A DNA stretch of 64,000 nucleotides from Pontibacter virosus (GTDB lineage: Bacteria > Bacteroidota > Bacteroidia > Cytophagales > Hymenobacteraceae), in NCBI RefSeq assembly GCF_003096355.1, contig NZ_QEKI01000016.1, positions 1 to 64,000 on the forward strand, given 5' to 3'. Below, one piece after another: positions 45,665 through 54,653 of this stretch (its first letter is position 1; every line of letters begins with the position of its first letter). Both the position numbers and the translations under genes were made by a program. The notes beneath the pieces are model-generated. The model saw only the letters and a program-made list of their open reading frames with translations. It was not told the DNA's origin and ran no database searches.

Positions 45665-46873
45665 ATGATCAAGAAGAACCCATTCGTGCTTTTGTTTTTG
45701 CTGGTGCTTGCTTCCTGCACCGGCACACAAACCACTACCTCCGAAACTGCTACAGCAACTAAGGTGGAGGCTGCAGCTTCCCCGGCCAAAACACACATTG
45801 ATGCTGTGCGGCAACAGTTTGCGCCAGACAAGCGGGTAGCGCTGTTTGATGTGGAGCCCAATGGTAATGTGCTGCGGGGTGAGACCAACATGCCCGAGGC
45901 CAAAGCCGATTTGTTGAAGCGTTTGCAGGCGGCCAATGTGACGTTCGTAGACAGCATACAGGTGCTGCCGGAAGCAGCCCTCGAGGGGAAGAACCAGGCC
46001 ATCGTGACGATCTCGGTAGCCAACCTGCGCTCGCAGCCAAAGCACTCTGCCGAACTAGCCACGCAGGCCACCATGGGCACTCCGCTTAAGGTATGGAAGA
46101 AGAAAGACAGTTGGTACCTGGTGCAGACGCCCGACCACTACCTGGCTTGGGTGGACTACGGCGGTGTGGCCTTGATGGACCAAACAGCCTTCAACAAGTG
46201 GCAGCAGGGAAAGAAATTGATTTACACCAAAACTTATGGGTTCGCCCACGCTAAGGCAGACAAAAATGCTACTACCGTATCAGACATGGTGTATGGCGAC
46301 GTGATGGTGCTGAAGAACAAGACAAAAGATCACTACGAAGTTAGCTTCCCGGACGGCCGCACCGGTTTTGTTGCTGCTGCCGAAGCAATGGATTTCAAGG
46401 AGTGGGTAGCCACCCGCAAACCAACTGAAGAGAATCTGGTAGCTTCCAGCAAAAAAATGCTCGGTATGCCATACCTGTGGGGCGGCACTTCCGTGAAGGG
46501 TATGGACTGCAGCGGCTTTACCAAAACCATTTTCTTTATGAACGGGCTGGTATTGCCGCGTGATGCTTCGCAGCAAATTCATATCGGCGAACTGGTCAAC
46601 ACCGACAAAGGTTGGGATGAGTTGCGTCCGGGTGACCTGCTGTTCTTCGGCGTGCCTGCCAAAGAAGGCAAGCCAGAGCGTGTCGTGCACGTAGGCATGT
46701 GGATCGGCGGTAACCAGGAGTTCATCCATTCTGCCGGCCGCGTTCGCATCAACAGCATGAACCCATCCGCCGAAAATCATGATGCTTCCGAGCTGGCACG
46801 CTTCCTGCGAGCCAAACGCGTGTCGCCTGAGGCGACGCTGGTGGATTTGCGCGAAAAGCCACTGTATGAGTAA
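45665..46873 (+). CDS. NlpC/P60 (C40) peptidase lipoprotein with SH3b domains
   Basis: The ATG at 45665 is chosen since it opens the lipoprotein signal MIKKNPFVLLFLLVLASC; an ATG 48 bp upstream would not. The 402-residue product has one or two bacterial SH3 domains (about 105-255, with VANLRSQPKHSAELA). The NlpC/P60 domain (about 270-390) has catalytic Cys in GMDCSGF, His in VVHVGMWIG and a third polar His in FIHSAG. This is the architecture of YkfC-type gamma-D-Glu-diamino-acid endopeptidases, which release L-Ala-D-Glu for the epimerase encoded three genes upstream. A terminator follows. Confidence 0.92.
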   Translation: MIKKNPFVLLFLLVLASCTGTQTTTSETATATKVEAAASPAKTHIDAVRQQFAPDKRVALFDVEPNGNVLRGETNMPEAKADLLKRLQAANVTFVDSIQVLPEAALEGKNQAIVTISVANLRSQPKHSAELATQATMGTPLKVWKKKDSWYLVQTPDHYLAWVDYGGVALMDQTAFNKWQQGKKLIYTKTYGFAHAKADKNATTVSDMVYGDVMVLKNKTKDHYEVSFPDGRTGFVAAAEAMDFKEWVATRKPTEENLVASSKKMLGMPYLWGGTSVKGMDCSGFTKTIFFMNGLVLPRDASQQIHIGELVNTDKGWDELRPGDLLFFGVPAKEGKPERVVHVGMWIGGNQEFIHSAGRVRINSMNPSAENHDASELARFLRAKRVSPEATLVDLREKPLYE

Positions 46874-46903
46874 GGTATAGCAGTGATAAGTTAGATGATT
46901 TAG

Positions 46904-46933
46904 AGGCAGTAGCGCGAGCTACTGCCTTTTTTA
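46904..46933 (+). terminator. Intrinsic terminator after the NlpC/P60 gene
   Basis: A perfect 10-bp stem AGGCAGTAGC/GCTACTGCCT with loop GCGA is followed by TTTTTTATT. Confidence 0.92.
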
Positions 46934-46934
46934 T

Positions 46935-47301
46935 TGTCATTTCGACCGGCGGGAGAAATCTGGAATCTTTGTGAGTTCCTTTTTATGGTGCGAGCGTGGA
47001 CGCTTGCGCCATCCGTACTGCATTAGCCATACTTCTTTTGTTTATGCTTTTCCTATTGAAACAATTCATATAGGCGGAGCCAAACTTACCTGCCTGTTTT
47101 TCATTAAGCGCTATTGGAGGACACGTATACAGCCTATCTTCCTGTAGCAACTACACAAGTTCTATCAAAAATTATCTCCACAACTGGCTATTTGGTAAAC
47201 TTTTATTGGATCACCTTAAACTTTTATAAAAATTTAATAAAAGTTATTTGATTATCAGGCCTTAATTCTCGTACTTTATGTTAGTACATTAAAACTAAAG
47301 A
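46935..47301. other. Intergenic region upstream of the ROK gene
   Basis: No gene is seen. The left part holds a TGTCATTTCG...GAGAAATCTGG repeat arm (46935-46963), also found at 61806, and a small palindrome GGTGCGAGCGT/ACGCTTGCGCC at about 46988-47011. The right part carries the repeated AACTTTTAT boxes described separately. Confidence 0.6.
47197..47249. promoter_or_regulatory. Candidate ROK-regulator operator: three AACTTTTAT boxes
   Basis: AAACTTTTATT at 47197 is repeated as AAACTTTTATA at 47218, exactly 21 bp (two helical turns) downstream. It is inverted as AATAAAAGTT at 47236-47245. The second and third boxes form a palindrome with a 9-nt spacer. The group lies 53-105 bp before the ROK start codon. 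Confidence 0.5.
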
Positions 47302-48555
47302 ATGGGCGCATTCCTGGCAATGGAAGAGGGGTATCTGGAGAAACTGAACCACGTGGAGCGGAAGAAGTACCTTCAGAAAATCAAGATCGTGCGGCACCTG
47401 TACGTGAAGGGTGCCCGGTCCAATGCCGATATCTGCAACCGCTTCAGCATCAGTTCGCCGACCTCCATGGCTTTGCTCAACGAACTGATGGCAGACGGGC
47501 TGGTGGAGAAGCAGGGAAGAGGCGAATCGGTAGGTGGTCGTAAGCCGGAGCTGTACGGTCTGCGCAACAACTCGCTTTTCGTGCTGAGCATCGAAATGGA
47601 AAAGTTCAGCACCCGCATGGCCATTTTCGATGGTACGAACAACAACATCACCGGCATCCATACCTTTCCACTAAAGCTTTCTAAGGATCTTAGCGCTGTC
47701 GAGGAGCTATACCAACATGCCAGCAGTCTGGTGCTTTCGACGGGTATAGACGCCGACAAACTGATGGGCATCGGCTTGAGCATGCCGGGGCTTGTTTCTT
47801 CCCGCGAAGGCGATAGCTATACCTATCTGCTTACTGGTCAGGACGAAACACCGCTGCAGGATTTACTGGCGCTCAGGTTCAGTAAGCCGGTCTACATTCA
47901 GAACGACGTGAAGAGCATTACGCTGGCGGAGCACCGCTTCGGCGCGGCGCAGGGCAAGCGCGACGTGCTGGTGCTCACATTGGATTGGGGTATCGGCCTG
48001 GGAATCATCCAGGATGGCAAACTGCGTGTGGGCACCTCCGGATTTGCGGGTGAGTTTGGCCATATTCCTTTTATAGACAACGGTGTACTGTGCCACTGCG
48101 GCAAGCGCGGCTGTCTGGAGACAGTAGCATCCGGAAGTGCGCTGGCACGCATGGCCCGCGAAGGACTGCAGGCCGGGCAGGATACTTTGCTGAAAGCGCT
48201 GTCGGACCAGGAACCGGAGAAAATAGAACCGCAAGCCATCATACAGGCTGCCCACGAAGGGGATCAGTACGCGATCAACATACTGGCCGAAACAGGCCGC
48301 AACCTGGGCAAAGGCATTGCGATGCTGATACAGCTGTTTAACCCGGAGTTGATCATTATCGGAGGAAAAATGGCTGAAGCCCGGCAATACATCACTACCC
48401 CGATCCAGCAATCTATCAACACCTACTGCATGACGCAGCTGCGCGAGCGCACTGAAATAGCACTTTCCAAACTGGGGGCACAGGCAGGTATACTGGGACC
48501 GGTGGCCACGGTGATGGAGCGCATTTTTGAGCACCGCATCGAATCAACGAAATAA
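47302..48555 (+). CDS. ROK family transcriptional regulator (NagC/Mlc-like)
   Basis: The 417-residue protein starts with a winged-helix domain (about 20-85, with SNADICNRFSISSPTSMALL). A ROK sugar-kinase-like domain (about 95-410) follows, with DWGIGLGIIQDGKLRVG, the GEFGHIPF segment and the zinc-site sequence CHCGKRGCLET. Such proteins bind amino sugars or their phosphates and repress nag-type genes. The downstream partner is nagB, and AACTTTTAT boxes lie just upstream, so autoregulation is likely. An alternative start at 47320 is possible. Kinase activity cannot be excluded; most phosphate-site residues look conserved. Confidence 0.9.
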   Translation: MGAFLAMEEGYLEKLNHVERKKYLQKIKIVRHLYVKGARSNADICNRFSISSPTSMALLNELMADGLVEKQGRGESVGGRKPELYGLRNNSLFVLSIEMEKFSTRMAIFDGTNNNITGIHTFPLKLSKDLSAVEELYQHASSLVLSTGIDADKLMGIGLSMPGLVSSREGDSYTYLLTGQDETPLQDLLALRFSKPVYIQNDVKSITLAEHRFGAAQGKRDVLVLTLDWGIGLGIIQDGKLRVGTSGFAGEFGHIPFIDNGVLCHCGKRGCLETVASGSALARMAREGLQAGQDTLLKALSDQEPEKIEPQAIIQAAHEGDQYAINILAETGRNLGKGIAMLIQLFNPELIIIGGKMAEARQYITTPIQQSINTYCMTQLRERTEIALSKLGAQAGILGPVATVMERIFEHRIESTK

Positions 48556-48596
48556 GCGAACAACGAAACACAACATCACATTATAGCACAAAGAAA

Positions 48597-50516
48597 ATGG
48601 CACGATTAAATCTTCTGGAAGAAACCCGTTTTGAAAAGCTTCCGGTTACCGTTTACTCCGATGAATATGTCGCTTCCGTGAAGGTGGCGCAGCGTATAGC
48701 GGAGTTAATCCGATACAAACAGGGGCGCAACGAAAAGGCTGTGCTGGGTCTGGCCACTGGTGCCACTCCCGTGAAGGTATATTCCGAGCTGGTGCGCCTG
48801 CACCGCGAAGAGGGCCTGAGCTTCCGCAATGTGATCACCTTCAACCTAGACGAGTACTACCCGATGCAGCCGACTGCGGTGCAGAGCTACGTCACGTTCA
48901 TGAACGAGAATCTCTTCGACCACATCGACATCAACAAAAACAATGTGCACATACCAGACGGCACTTTGCCGCTGGAGAGAATACACGACTACTGCCTGGA
49001 TTACGAGCGCAAAATTGAGTCGGTAGGCGGGCTGGACCTGCAGCTGCTGGGTATCGGTCGTACGGGCCACATCGGTTTCAACGAACCAGGTTCTGCGCCA
49101 AACTCAGGTACGCGCCTGGTGACACTCGACGACCTGACCCGCCGCGATGCCTCCCGCGATTTTGGTGGCAAGGAGAATGTGCCGCGCAAAGCCATCACCA
49201 TGGGCATTGGTACCATTTTCAAAGCGCGCGAGATCATTCTGATGGCCTGGAGCGGTAAGAAAGCGCCGATCATAAAGAAAGCGGTGGAAGGCGAAATATC
49301 GGGCGATGTGCCAGCTACTTACCTGCAGCTGTCTGATAACGTGGAGTTTGTGCTGGACCAGGATGCAGCTTCCGAACTGACCCGCTTCGATACGCCATGG
49401 CTGGTGAAGGACTGCGTATGGGATGATACCCAGATCAAGAAAGCGGTTATCTGGCTGTCGGAGACGGTGAAGAAGCCGATCCTGAAACTGACCGAGGAGG
49501 ACTACAACAACCACGGCATGGCCCAACTGATCACCGAGAAAGGTACGGCTTACGAGATCAACATCGATATTTTCAACAAATTGCAGAGCACCATCACCGG
49601 CTGGCCAGGTGGCAAACCCAACGCCGACGACAGACGTCGTCCGGAGCGTGCCGAGCCTGCCCGCAAGCGTGTGGTGATCTTCTCGCCGCACCCCGATGAC
49701 GACGTGATCTCGATGGGGGGTACCTTTATCCGACTGGTGGACCAGGGGCACGATGTGCACGTGGCGTACCAGACTTCCGGCAACACAGCCGTGTGGGACG
49801 ATGATGTGCTGCGCTACATGGAGTTTGCCATCGACTTCAACCAGAGCATTGGGCAGGATACGGATCACCTGGAAAACATATACGAAGACATGCGCGGTTT
49901 CCTGGAGAACAAGCAGCCGAACCAGCTCGATACGCAGGAAATTCGCGATGTGAAAGGCTTTATCCGCAAGAGTGAGGCCATTGCCGGCGCCCGTTATGCC
50001 GGTCTGGATGATGATCACATTCACTTCATGGCATTGCCATTCTATGAAACAGGCAAGACGGTGAAGAAGCCGGTGACCGATATTGACGTGGAGTTGACCA
50101 TCGAACTGTTGCAGAAGGTGAAGCCGCACCAGGTGTTTGCCGCAGGCGACTTTGCCGATCCGCACGGCACCCACATCGTTTGCTTCAATATTGTGCTGGC
50201 CGCCCTAAGCCGTCTGCGCGAAACCGAAGAGTGGGCCAAAGACTGTTGGCTGTGGATGTATCGCGGTGCCTGGCACGAATTCGCTACCCACGAGATCGAA
50301 ATGGCCGTGCCGCTGTCGCCGCAGGAAGTGGAGCGCAAGCGCAACGCTATCTTCAAGCATCAGTCACAGAAAGACTATCCGGTGTTTCCGGGTGACGATG
50401 CCCGCGAGTTCTGGGTACGTGCCGAAGAGCGCAACCGCGAAACCGCCAAGAACTATGATGACCTGGGCCTTGCTAACTACGAGGCCATGGAAGCTTTCGT
50501 GAAATGGAGATTCTAG
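48597..50516 (+). CDS. nagB: Glucosamine-6-phosphate deaminase fused to a PIG-L/LmbE deacetylase
   Basis: The 639-residue protein joins two enzymes. The NagB part (about 1-275) shows LGLATGATPVKVYSEL, FNLDEYYPM and GIGRTGHIGFNEPGS. The PIG-L part (about 355-610) keeps the zinc motif SPHPDDDV (about 363-370) and the late DPHGTH motif. The first half turns glucosamine-6-phosphate into fructose-6-phosphate and ammonia. The second half could remove acetyl groups from GlcNAc or its phosphate, which would replace NagA, absent from the window. This fusion is known in other Bacteroidota. It follows the ROK gene by 41 bp. Confidence 0.94.
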   Translation: MARLNLLEETRFEKLPVTVYSDEYVASVKVAQRIAELIRYKQGRNEKAVLGLATGATPVKVYSELVRLHREEGLSFRNVITFNLDEYYPMQPTAVQSYVTFMNENLFDHIDINKNNVHIPDGTLPLERIHDYCLDYERKIESVGGLDLQLLGIGRTGHIGFNEPGSAPNSGTRLVTLDDLTRRDASRDFGGKENVPRKAITMGIGTIFKAREIILMAWSGKKAPIIKKAVEGEISGDVPATYLQLSDNVEFVLDQDAASELTRFDTPWLVKDCVWDDTQIKKAVIWLSETVKKPILKLTEEDYNNHGMAQLITEKGTAYEINIDIFNKLQSTITGWPGGKPNADDRRRPERAEPARKRVVIFSPHPDDDVISMGGTFIRLVDQGHDVHVAYQTSGNTAVWDDDVLRYMEFAIDFNQSIGQDTDHLENIYEDMRGFLENKQPNQLDTQEIRDVKGFIRKSEAIAGARYAGLDDDHIHFMALPFYETGKTVKKPVTDIDVELTIELLQKVKPHQVFAAGDFADPHGTHIVCFNIVLAALSRLRETEEWAKDCWLWMYRGAWHEFATHEIEMAVPLSPQEVERKRNAIFKHQSQKDYPVFPGDDAREFWVRAEERNRETAKNYDDLGLANYEAMEAFVKWRF

Positions 50517-50526
50517 TTTAACAATG

Positions 50527-50576
50527 ACAGCTAAAACGAAGCAAATTGCTTAGCTTTGTTTTAGCTGTTTTTTATT
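50527..50576 (+). terminator. Intrinsic terminator after nagB
   Basis: ACAGCTAAAACGAAGC (50527-50542) pairs with GCTTTGTTTTAGCTGT (50553-50568) with one mismatch, followed by TTTTTTATTTG. Confidence 0.92.
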
Positions 50577-50631
50577 TGTCCGGGTTTGTAAAAATGACCC
50601 AGATTTAATCACAGGTCTCGTTACAATTTGT

Positions 50632-50654
50632 TTTGTCATCCTGTAAGGATCTTG
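50632..50654. repeat. Third copy of the TCATCCTGAAAGGATCTTG repeat
   Basis: TTTGTCATCCTGTAAGGATC followed by TTG differs from the copy at 34268-34290 by a single base. A reverse-complement copy lies at 27811-27832. Confidence 0.75.
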
Positions 50655-50760
50655 TTAAAAAGCAGTATAGGCTTGACTCCTTAGGTAGAAGCCTTTTTTA
50701 TCAACCAAACAGCATCGCTCTTAAGCATTACCAACACCCTTAAAAACACGCATTTCTGAC

Positions 50761-53100
50761 ATGATTTTCAGAAAAAATATTCTTACCCTTTTGCTCTCGC
50801 TTTTCTGCACGGCAGGTATAGCTACGCTTTCACAAGCGCAGGTAAAGCCGGAGTCTTTGTCGCTGATACCGCAGCCCGTGAAGTTGACCACCCAGAAAGG
50901 AGGCTTCCTGGTGCAGCCCTCCACCAAGGTATACGTTGATCCTAAAAATGACGATCTGCTGCGCGTAGGTGAGTTTCTGGCCCAGCACATGGAAGGGGCC
51001 ATCGGCCACAAACCGGAGGTGATCCGGAAGAAACCGAAGAAAAAAGAGACAAACCTGATTTACCTGACACTCAAGACAGACAATGACACACTAGGGGCAG
51101 AGGGCTATTCCCTGAGCGTGACGCAAGGCCGCATAACACTGGCTGCCAAGGAAGCACATGGCGCTTTTTTAGGTATACAGACTGTGCGTCAGCTGCTGCC
51201 TGGCCAAAAGACATCAGAATCGGCGCTTATACCTGCGCTTCAGATTGTGGACAAACCCCGCTATACCTGGCGCGGCATGCACCTGGATGTAACCCGCCAC
51301 TTCTTCCCGGTGGAGTTTGTGAAGCAGTACATCGACTACCTGGCCATGCACAAGCTGAACAGCTTCCATTGGCACCTGACCGACGACCAGGGCTGGCGCA
51401 TCGAGATCAAAAAACACCCGAAGCTGACTGAAGTTGGGGCCTGGCGCGACAGCACCCTGATCGGCCATTACTGGGACCTTCCGCAGACTTACCGCAAGCG
51501 CCGTCACGGCGGTTACTATACCCAGGAACAAATTAAGGAAGTGGTAAAGTATGCGCAGGATCGTTTTATCAACGTAGTGCCTGAGATCGAAATGCCGGGC
51601 CATGCACTGGCGGCACTGGCGGCCTATCCGGAGCTTTCGTGTAACGGGGGGCCCCACAAAGTAGAATCGAAGTGGGGTATTTTCCCTGATATTTTCTGCG
51701 CAGGCAACGAGCAGACGTTTGCCTTCCTGGAAGACGTACTTACGGAAGTAATGGAACTATTCCCAAGCAAAGTCATTCACATAGGAGGCGACGAAGCACC
51801 AAAAACCCGCTGGAAGGTATGTCCGAAATGCCAGAAGCGCATTGCTGATGAAGGCCTGAAAGACGAGCACGAATTGCAGAGCTATTTTGTGCAGCGCATG
51901 GAGAAATTCGCCAACAAAAACGGCCGCATCATCATTGGATGGGACGAGATTCTGGAAGGCGGTCTGGCGCCAAATGCCTACGTAATGTCGTGGCGCGGTA
52001 CCAAAGGAGGTATAACGGCCGCCAAAGAAAAGCACTACGTGGTGATGTCACCGGGTTCGCCCCTGTACTTTGACCACTACCAAGGCGAGCGCGACCTCGA
52101 ACCGACCACCATACACGGGTATAACCCGCTTTCTAAGGTATACGCCTACGATCCAACGCCGAGCGAACTGTCAGCCGAAGAGAAAAAGTACATACTGGGC
52201 GCGCAAGCCAACATGTGGACCGAATACGTCTCCACTGAAGAGCACCTAGAGTATATGGTGTTCCCGCGCATAGCAGCTTTGAGCGAAGTGCTGTGGACGC
52301 CTGCCAAACTAAAAGACTGGAAAAGCTTCCAGAACCGCATGACGGAGCAGTACAAGCGCTACGACGCCATGGGCATCAACTACGCCCGCAGTGCCTTCAA
52401 TGTGAAGCAGCAGTTGCAGGTAGACACGACAAGCAACCGGGCCAACGTTACCTTTGAGACGGATGCCGCAGATGTGACCATCCACTATACCCTGGACGGA
52501 TCGGATCCAAACACCAGGTCGCAGGTATACAAGGGGCCGTTTTCGCTCAACAGAACTTCGACTATTAAAGCGGGCTCTTTCGTGAACGGCAAACTGGTTG
52601 GCAAAGTAAGCACCCGCACCTTCGAAGCACACAAGGGTTTTAACAAAAGCATCACATTAACTACCCCGGCTCACCAGAACTTCGCCGGCAAGTCGAAACT
52701 GGTGGACGGCCTGAAAGGCTCGACGGATCAGTATGACGGCCACTGGGTTGGCTTTCTGGGTACAGACGTGGAGGCGATCCTTGACCTGGGAAAAGAGCAG
52801 CCGATTAAAAGGATGAGCACCAACTTTATGCAGCACATCGGCTATCGTATTTTCCTGCCGGTTCAGGTAGAGTATGCCTTGTCGGTGGATGGCATCCGAT
52901 ATGTGACTGTGGATACGATCGATGACCCGAACCCACTAGGTGCAGAAGGCATTACGACCCATGAAGTTGCTGCCACAATCCCGCTTACCCGTGCCCGCTT
53001 CGTGAAAGTAAAGATCCGAAGTGTGGGGGTGAGCCCTGAAAAATACCCGTCAGCCGGACAGAAAACCTGGCTGATGCTGGATGAGATCGTAGTGGAGTAA
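50761..53100 (+). CDS. Beta-N-acetylhexosaminidase, glycoside hydrolase family 20
   Basis: The 779-residue protein has a signal peptide (MIFRKNILTLLLSLFCTAGI). A GH20b domain is at about 28-155 and the GH20 barrel at about 160-520. HWHLTDDQGWRIEIKK is near 202. The catalytic Asp-Glu pair is in HIGGDEAPKTRW (about 344-345). A chitobiase-type Ig-like domain (VTIHYTLDGSDPN, about 560-625) and a discoidin-like domain (about 640-779) follow. It releases terminal GlcNAc from oligosaccharides, here probably from peptidoglycan or chitin fragments. The next gene, an MFS sugar carrier, lies 123 bp downstream without a terminator between. Confidence 0.95.
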   Translation: MIFRKNILTLLLSLFCTAGIATLSQAQVKPESLSLIPQPVKLTTQKGGFLVQPSTKVYVDPKNDDLLRVGEFLAQHMEGAIGHKPEVIRKKPKKKETNLIYLTLKTDNDTLGAEGYSLSVTQGRITLAAKEAHGAFLGIQTVRQLLPGQKTSESALIPALQIVDKPRYTWRGMHLDVTRHFFPVEFVKQYIDYLAMHKLNSFHWHLTDDQGWRIEIKKHPKLTEVGAWRDSTLIGHYWDLPQTYRKRRHGGYYTQEQIKEVVKYAQDRFINVVPEIEMPGHALAALAAYPELSCNGGPHKVESKWGIFPDIFCAGNEQTFAFLEDVLTEVMELFPSKVIHIGGDEAPKTRWKVCPKCQKRIADEGLKDEHELQSYFVQRMEKFANKNGRIIIGWDEILEGGLAPNAYVMSWRGTKGGITAAKEKHYVVMSPGSPLYFDHYQGERDLEPTTIHGYNPLSKVYAYDPTPSELSAEEKKYILGAQANMWTEYVSTEEHLEYMVFPRIAALSEVLWTPAKLKDWKSFQNRMTEQYKRYDAMGINYARSAFNVKQQLQVDTTSNRANVTFETDAADVTIHYTLDGSDPNTRSQVYKGPFSLNRTSTIKAGSFVNGKLVGKVSTRTFEAHKGFNKSITLTTPAHQNFAGKSKLVDGLKGSTDQYDGHWVGFLGTDVEAILDLGKEQPIKRMSTNFMQHIGYRIFLPVQVEYALSVDGIRYVTVDTIDDPNPLGAEGITTHEVAATIPLTRARFVKVKIRSVGVSPEKYPSAGQKTWLMLDEIVVE

Positions 53101-53223
53101 TTTGGAAGTTAAATTTAAAGGCTGTAACACCTGATATCAGCAAGATAAATTTTATATTGTACTCTTATTCCTGTGCTCAGGCACCGGAAACAGTTTTGCA
53201 CCTTATCTATACCTAAACTTAAC

Positions 53224-54522
53224 ATGACTAAAGTAGCCCCTTCCGCAAACAGCAAGACCGGGCAGGAGAATGCTTCTGATGGGTACATGCGCTCGATCAT
53301 CATCATCGGTGCCCTGTTCTTTATCTTTGGCTTCGTCACCTGGCTAAACTCCGTGTTGATCCCATACCTCAAGATCGCCTGTGAACTTAACGATTTCCAG
53401 TCTTATCTGGTAGCTTTTGCCTTTTACATTTCCTACCTGGTAATGGCGATTCCTTCGGCCTGGCTGCTCAAGAAGACGGGCTTTAAGAAGGGCATGTCGG
53501 TTGGCTTGCTGATCATGGCGGTGGGTGCCGTTATTTTTGTGCCGGCGGCGATGACGCGAATTTACGAACTGTTCCTGCTGGGACTTTTTGTGCAGGGCAC
53601 AGGTTTGGCGGTGCTTCAAACGGCATCTAACCCCTATGTAACCATACTGGGGCCATTGGAAAGTGCCGCCAAGCGCATCAGCATCATGGGTATCTTCAAC
53701 AAAGTGGCCGGTTCGCTGGCTCCTATTGTGCTGGGTGCCATTGTGCTTTCTAATGCCGATGCTCTCGTAGAAAGCCTGGGTACGATGAACGCAGCCGAAA
53801 AAGCTGCAGAATTGAACGCCCTGGCTGCTAAAGTAATTACCCCATACCTGGTGATTGTGGCCGTACTGATTGTGCTGGCAGTGCTCATTTATTTCTCGTC
53901 ATTACCTGAGGTAGACACCGACCAGGAAGACGAAACAGTAGCCGCCGCCAATACCAATAAGACAAGCATTCTGCAGTTCCCACACCTGCTGATGGGAGCT
54001 TTTGCCCTTTTCCTGTATGTTGGTGTAGAAGTAATGGCCGGTGACACCATCATCAGCTATGCCGCTTACGGTCAAGGTATACCGTTTACAGAGGCTAAGT
54101 TTTTCACATCCGTTACCCTGATCGCCATGATCGTAGGTTACCTGATCGGCATCGCAGCAATTCCGAAGTATATACGACAGGAGAAGGCACTGCAGATATC
54201 TGCTGTGCTGGGTGTGCTGTTTACGATCTCAGCGATCATGACGGAGGGCTACATTTCGGTGCTTTCTATCGCCTTGTTGGGTTTTGCCAATGCGCTTATG
54301 TGGCCTGCCATCTGGCCGCTTGCCCTGGCTGACCTTGGCCGTTTCACCAAGATCGGGTCTTCGTTTCTGATCATGGGTATAGCGGGTGGTGCCATTCTGC
54401 CATTGATATACGGCGCATTGTCTGATGCCGTAGACTCGCAGCAGGCTTATTGGATCATGGTGCCTTGCTACCTGTTCATCTTATACTTTGCCATTGCCGG
54501 TCATAAAGTGCGTACAAAGTAA
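53224..54522 (+). CDS. MFS sugar transporter of the GluP/NagP type
   Basis: The ATG at 53224 precedes the first membrane helix by about 20 residues; a GTG at 53173 is less likely. The 432-residue protein has 12 predicted helices. Family sequence includes GALFFIFGFVTWLNSVLIPY, the central loop FSSLPEVDTDQEDETV and the sequence QTASNPYVTILGP typical of FucP/GluP/NagP carriers. NagP members import GlcNAc in Xanthomonas and Shewanella. Position after GH20 supports GlcNAc as substrate. Confidence 0.92.
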   Translation: MTKVAPSANSKTGQENASDGYMRSIIIIGALFFIFGFVTWLNSVLIPYLKIACELNDFQSYLVAFAFYISYLVMAIPSAWLLKKTGFKKGMSVGLLIMAVGAVIFVPAAMTRIYELFLLGLFVQGTGLAVLQTASNPYVTILGPLESAAKRISIMGIFNKVAGSLAPIVLGAIVLSNADALVESLGTMNAAEKAAELNALAAKVITPYLVIVAVLIVLAVLIYFSSLPEVDTDQEDETVAAANTNKTSILQFPHLLMGAFALFLYVGVEVMAGDTIISYAAYGQGIPFTEAKFFTSVTLIAMIVGYLIGIAAIPKYIRQEKALQISAVLGVLFTISAIMTEGYISVLSIALLGFANALMWPAIWPLALADLGRFTKIGSSFLIMGIAGGAILPLIYGALSDAVDSQQAYWIMVPCYLFILYFAIAGHKVRTK

Positions 54523-54537
54523 AACAGCTTTATACTA

Positions 54538-54580
54538 AACAGAGACAGGAGCCCCGCAAGAGGCTCCTGTCTCTGTTTTA
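54538..54580 (+). terminator. Intrinsic terminator after the MFS gene
   Basis: A perfect 14-bp stem CAGAGACAGGAGCC/GGCTCCTGTCTCTG with an 8-nt loop is followed by TTTTA. It ends the peptidoglycan region. Confidence 0.92.
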
Positions 54581-54653
54581 TGGGTATAGGTGCAACCTTT
54601 AAGTCACAGTTAAAACCGTAATCTTAAGGGTGAAAGCCAGGTATAGGTGTTTA

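Noticed and set aside
49104..50174. Open frame of 356 codons opposite nagB
   Set aside because: Antisense to the conserved NagB and PIG-L motifs; no signal, domain or start context.
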